From a bacterium (GTDB lineage Bacteria > Babelota > Babeliae > Babelales > Babelaceae): a stretch of DNA of 8,062 nucleotides. The notes under the pieces were generated by a model. That model saw nothing but the letters and a program-made list of their open reading frames with translations. It did no database searches and was not told the DNA's origin. The position numbers and the translations under genes were made by a program. Every line of letters starts with the position of its first letter. The stretch's first letter is position 1. The stretch lies in contig JAJZMR010000024.1 of the NCBI GenBank assembly GCA_021847535.1, positions 433 through 8,494 of the forward strand, read 5' to 3'. Below are positions 6,829-8,062 of this stretch, in pieces.

Positions 6829-7419
6829 ATGAAACAAGTTTACCGCAATCTTATCTTTTTGTGTCTTTTTTTCATAGTCATTCTGAGCATATGGTATATA
6901 GGTAACCTGAAAGCCTATATCAATATGAAAATTATACGTGAACATCAGGAATTTTTACAGACCTTAATTAAAAATTACCCTTTTTTAACTGCATTTTTTT
7001 ATATAACATTTTTTTTTCTGTCGACTCTTTCGGCGTTACCCATAACACTTGCTTTAGTCGCAATTGGTGGCTTTCTTTTTGGGCCCTTTGCCGGTAGTAT
7101 TTATGCACTTATTGCAACAATGTGCAGCAGTATTGCTACATTTTCAGCCATAAGAAAAATGTTTGGAGTACATCTTCAAAAAAAATATCATACGCCACTA
7201 AAAAAATTTAATAGAGCGTTCAGCAAGTATGGTTTTTACTATCTTGTAGCTGTGCGAACAATTCCTGTTGTTCCCTTTTTTATTGTTAATGTAGGCGCAG
7301 GGCTTACTCAGATCAGCATAAAAAAATTTATTATCGCAACCTTGATAGGCGAATTGCCCATAATTATTATATGTGCCTATTTGGGTAGCCAATGTGGGTC
7401 ATTTATTGTAAACTGGTGA
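6829..7419 (+). CDS. TVP38/TMEM64 family membrane protein (DedA superfamily)
   Basis: A 196-residue integral inner-membrane protein of the SNARE-associated/VTT (DedA-like) superfamily. An N-terminal helix (about 7-26) precedes the core. Family marks are the Gly/Phe re-entrant motif GGFLFGPFAG (80-89) followed by a small-residue helix, and RTIPVVPFFIVNVGAGLT (143-160), the conserved Arg-Pro/Phe-Asn-Gly region. A last helix follows at about 168-186. Relatives are linked to lipid scrambling or flipping and membrane homeostasis; the substrate here is unknown. The only GGAG (6811-6814) is 14 bases from the ATG, farther than usual, so translation may rely on an AT-rich short leader. The FKBP gene follows 26 bases downstream on the same strand, probably in the same transcript. 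Confidence 0.85.
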   Translation: MKQVYRNLIFLCLFFIVILSIWYIGNLKAYINMKIIREHQEFLQTLIKNYPFLTAFFYITFFFLSTLSALPITLALVAIGGFLFGPFAGSIYALIATMCSSIATFSAIRKMFGVHLQKKYHTPLKKFNRAFSKYGFYYLVAVRTIPVVPFFIVNVGAGLTQISIKKFIIATLIGELPIIIICAYLGSQCGSFIVNW

Positions 7420-7445
7420 AAAATTTTATGATACAAAAGGAGCTT

Positions 7446-7916
7446 ATGAAAAAAATAACTATTGTCGCGCTTGCCGCATGTACAGGCGTTTTAGTATATG
7501 CCTATAAAACAAATAAGATAAAACAACAAGAAACTATGAAAAATGGATCTATGGAATCATCAATAATTACCCTCCCTTCAGGGCTGCGCTATCAAATTAT
7601 ACAATCCTCAGACAATGCAACAGTTGCTCAATCTGGAACGACGGTAACAGTTCATTACACAGGCTGGCTCAATAAAAATGATGCAGCCGACAAAAAATTT
7701 GATAGCAGCGTTGATCGCAATAAACCTTTTACCTTTAAGCTTGGCATTGGACAAGTCATCAAGGGGTGGGATGAAGGCGTTGCTGGCATGAAGATTGGTG
7801 AAAAACGTCGTCTTTTCATCCCTGCAAACTTAGGGTATGGCACACGCGGCGCAGGAGCGATTATTCCACCTGATAGCGCATTAATTTTTGATGTCGAATT
7901 GATAAGCGTCGCTTAA
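7446..7916 (+). CDS. FKBP-type peptidyl-prolyl cis-trans isomerase, exported or membrane-anchored
   Basis: Catalyses cis-trans isomerisation of X-Pro bonds and probably helps fold envelope proteins. It has 156 residues from ATG 7446. Residues 1-20 (MKKITIVALAACTGVLVYAY) are a signal peptide or membrane anchor; LAAC (9-12) resembles a lipobox, but the Cys is very close to the N-terminus. A polar linker (21-40) leads to one FKBP domain (about 42-155). Binding-pocket residues are present: Tyr71 in HYTGWL, Phe85-Asp86 in KFDSS, Val104-Ile105 and Trp108 in QVIKGWDEG, Tyr131 in LGYG, and Phe148 in IFDVEL. The start is set by AAAAGGAG (7435-7442) just upstream; in-frame ATGs at 7392 and 7428 have no such site. 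It follows the TVP38-family gene by 26 bases. No terminator follows, because a minus-strand group II intron end begins four bases after the stop. It resembles the single-domain FkpA/Mip-like secreted FKBPs without the long dimerisation helix. Confidence 0.92.
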   Translation: MKKITIVALAACTGVLVYAYKTNKIKQQETMKNGSMESSIITLPSGLRYQIIQSSDNATVAQSGTTVTVHYTGWLNKNDAADKKFDSSVDRNKPFTFKLGIGQVIKGWDEGVAGMKIGEKRRLFIPANLGYGTRGAGAIIPPDSALIFDVELISVA

Positions 7917-7919
7917 AAA

Positions 7920-8062
7920 ATCGAGTAGGGGAGTTTCGCTCCCCTCTGACACCACCGCACGTACTCATCGTATACGGCGGTTTCTTCTAACATTTTTTTT
8001 CATAAAGACATGTAAGTTTCGACTAGGCTCTTTAGACCCAGCCCTTTAGCCCATCCAAAACC
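7920..8062 (-). mobile_element. 3' end of a group II intron (domains V and VI), truncated by the window edge
   Basis: Read on the minus strand. Domain V is at 7981-7951: an 8-bp lower helix (7980-7973 with 7959-7952), a two-base CG bulge (7961-7960), a 3-bp distal helix and a five-base loop. The triad is C7979-G7978-C7977, and its G pairs with T7954 as the conserved G-U wobble. Domain VI follows after a short linker: GGGGAG (7944-7939), loop CGAAA, CTCCCC (7933-7928), with A7945-T7927 below. A7926 is then bulged between that pair and G7946-C7925, the expected branch-point A, seven bases from the intron end. The element ends CTACTCGAT at 7920. The adjoining exon on this strand starts TTTTAAGCG, antisense to the end of the FKBP gene. 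A CGC triad is known for IIC and some other bacterial classes. The 5' part and most of the maturase lie beyond 8062. Confidence 0.85.
8000..8062 (-). CDS. C-terminal end of the intron-encoded reverse transcriptase/maturase (partial)
   Basis: One frame is open from the window edge to TGA at 8002-8000 and gives 20 residues, GFGWAKGLGLKSLVETYMSL. The other two minus-strand frames contain stops (for example a TAG and a TAA). The stop lies 18 bases before domain V, where the domain IV ORF of compact bacterial group II introns normally ends. The fragment is too short to recognise by sequence; the assignment rests on position. Confidence 0.45.
   Translation of the reverse strand, partial: GFGWAKGLGLKSLVETYMSL

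Noticed and set aside
7446..7505. FKBP as a lipoprotein through LAAC at residues 9-12
   Set aside because: The Cys is too close to the N-terminus and the hydrophobic stretch continues after it; a cleaved signal peptide or membrane anchor fits better, although not proven.

Overview
The window is about 8 kb of AT-rich bacterial DNA. It mixes housekeeping replication, repair and translation genes with small secreted or membrane proteins, one transporter, and remnants of decaying or mobile sequence. The low GC, an archaeal/eukaryote-like prolyl-tRNA synthetase in a bacterial context, a degraded leucine-rich-repeat (LRR) secreted protein and a group II intron suggest a host-associated, reduced-genome lineage. 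Candidatus Dependentiae (TM6/Babeliae) is my best guess, made from overall character rather than any alignment. A Rickettsiales- or Legionella-like genome is the main alternative.

Left part (1-1162): bases 1-228 have no convincing gene. Bases 229-570 are a broken LRR gene: a signal peptide is followed by LRR segments in two different frames. A small secreted hypothetical protein lies on the minus strand (586-999). It is divergent from proS, and the gap between them holds a strong bulged inverted repeat (1034-1075) and a candidate proS promoter.

Core (1163-4917, plus strand): proS (archaeal-type, C-terminal Zn module), dnaN (sliding clamp) and recF are tightly spaced (45 and 26 bp gaps) and probably form one transcription unit. 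DnaN and RecF act together at replication forks and gaps. The recF start is decided by an AGGAG Shine-Dalgarno (SD) site that the usual longest-ORF call would miss.

Middle (4918-5902, plus): a near-consensus promoter (TTGACA, 16 bp, TAATAT) drives a short exported membrane protein. Its coding frame stops at 5451, while an overlapping +1-frame ORF continues to 5653 with another membrane segment, so this looks like one gene split by a frameshift. A tRNA-Ser(UGA) with its own promoter and encoded CCA follows; its discriminator base is an unusual U.

Right part (5903-8062): an EamA/DMT-family transporter (minus) is divergent from a two-gene plus-strand unit, a TVP38/TMEM64 (DedA-superfamily) membrane protein and an exported or membrane-anchored FKBP-type prolyl isomerase. 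Immediately after the FKBP stop codon lies the 3' end of a minus-strand group II intron: domain V with a CGC catalytic triad, domain VI with a bulged branch-point A, and the apparent last 20 codons of its maturase. The rest runs off the right edge. I found no complete undescribed system; the intron junction and the split membrane gene are the best follow-ups.
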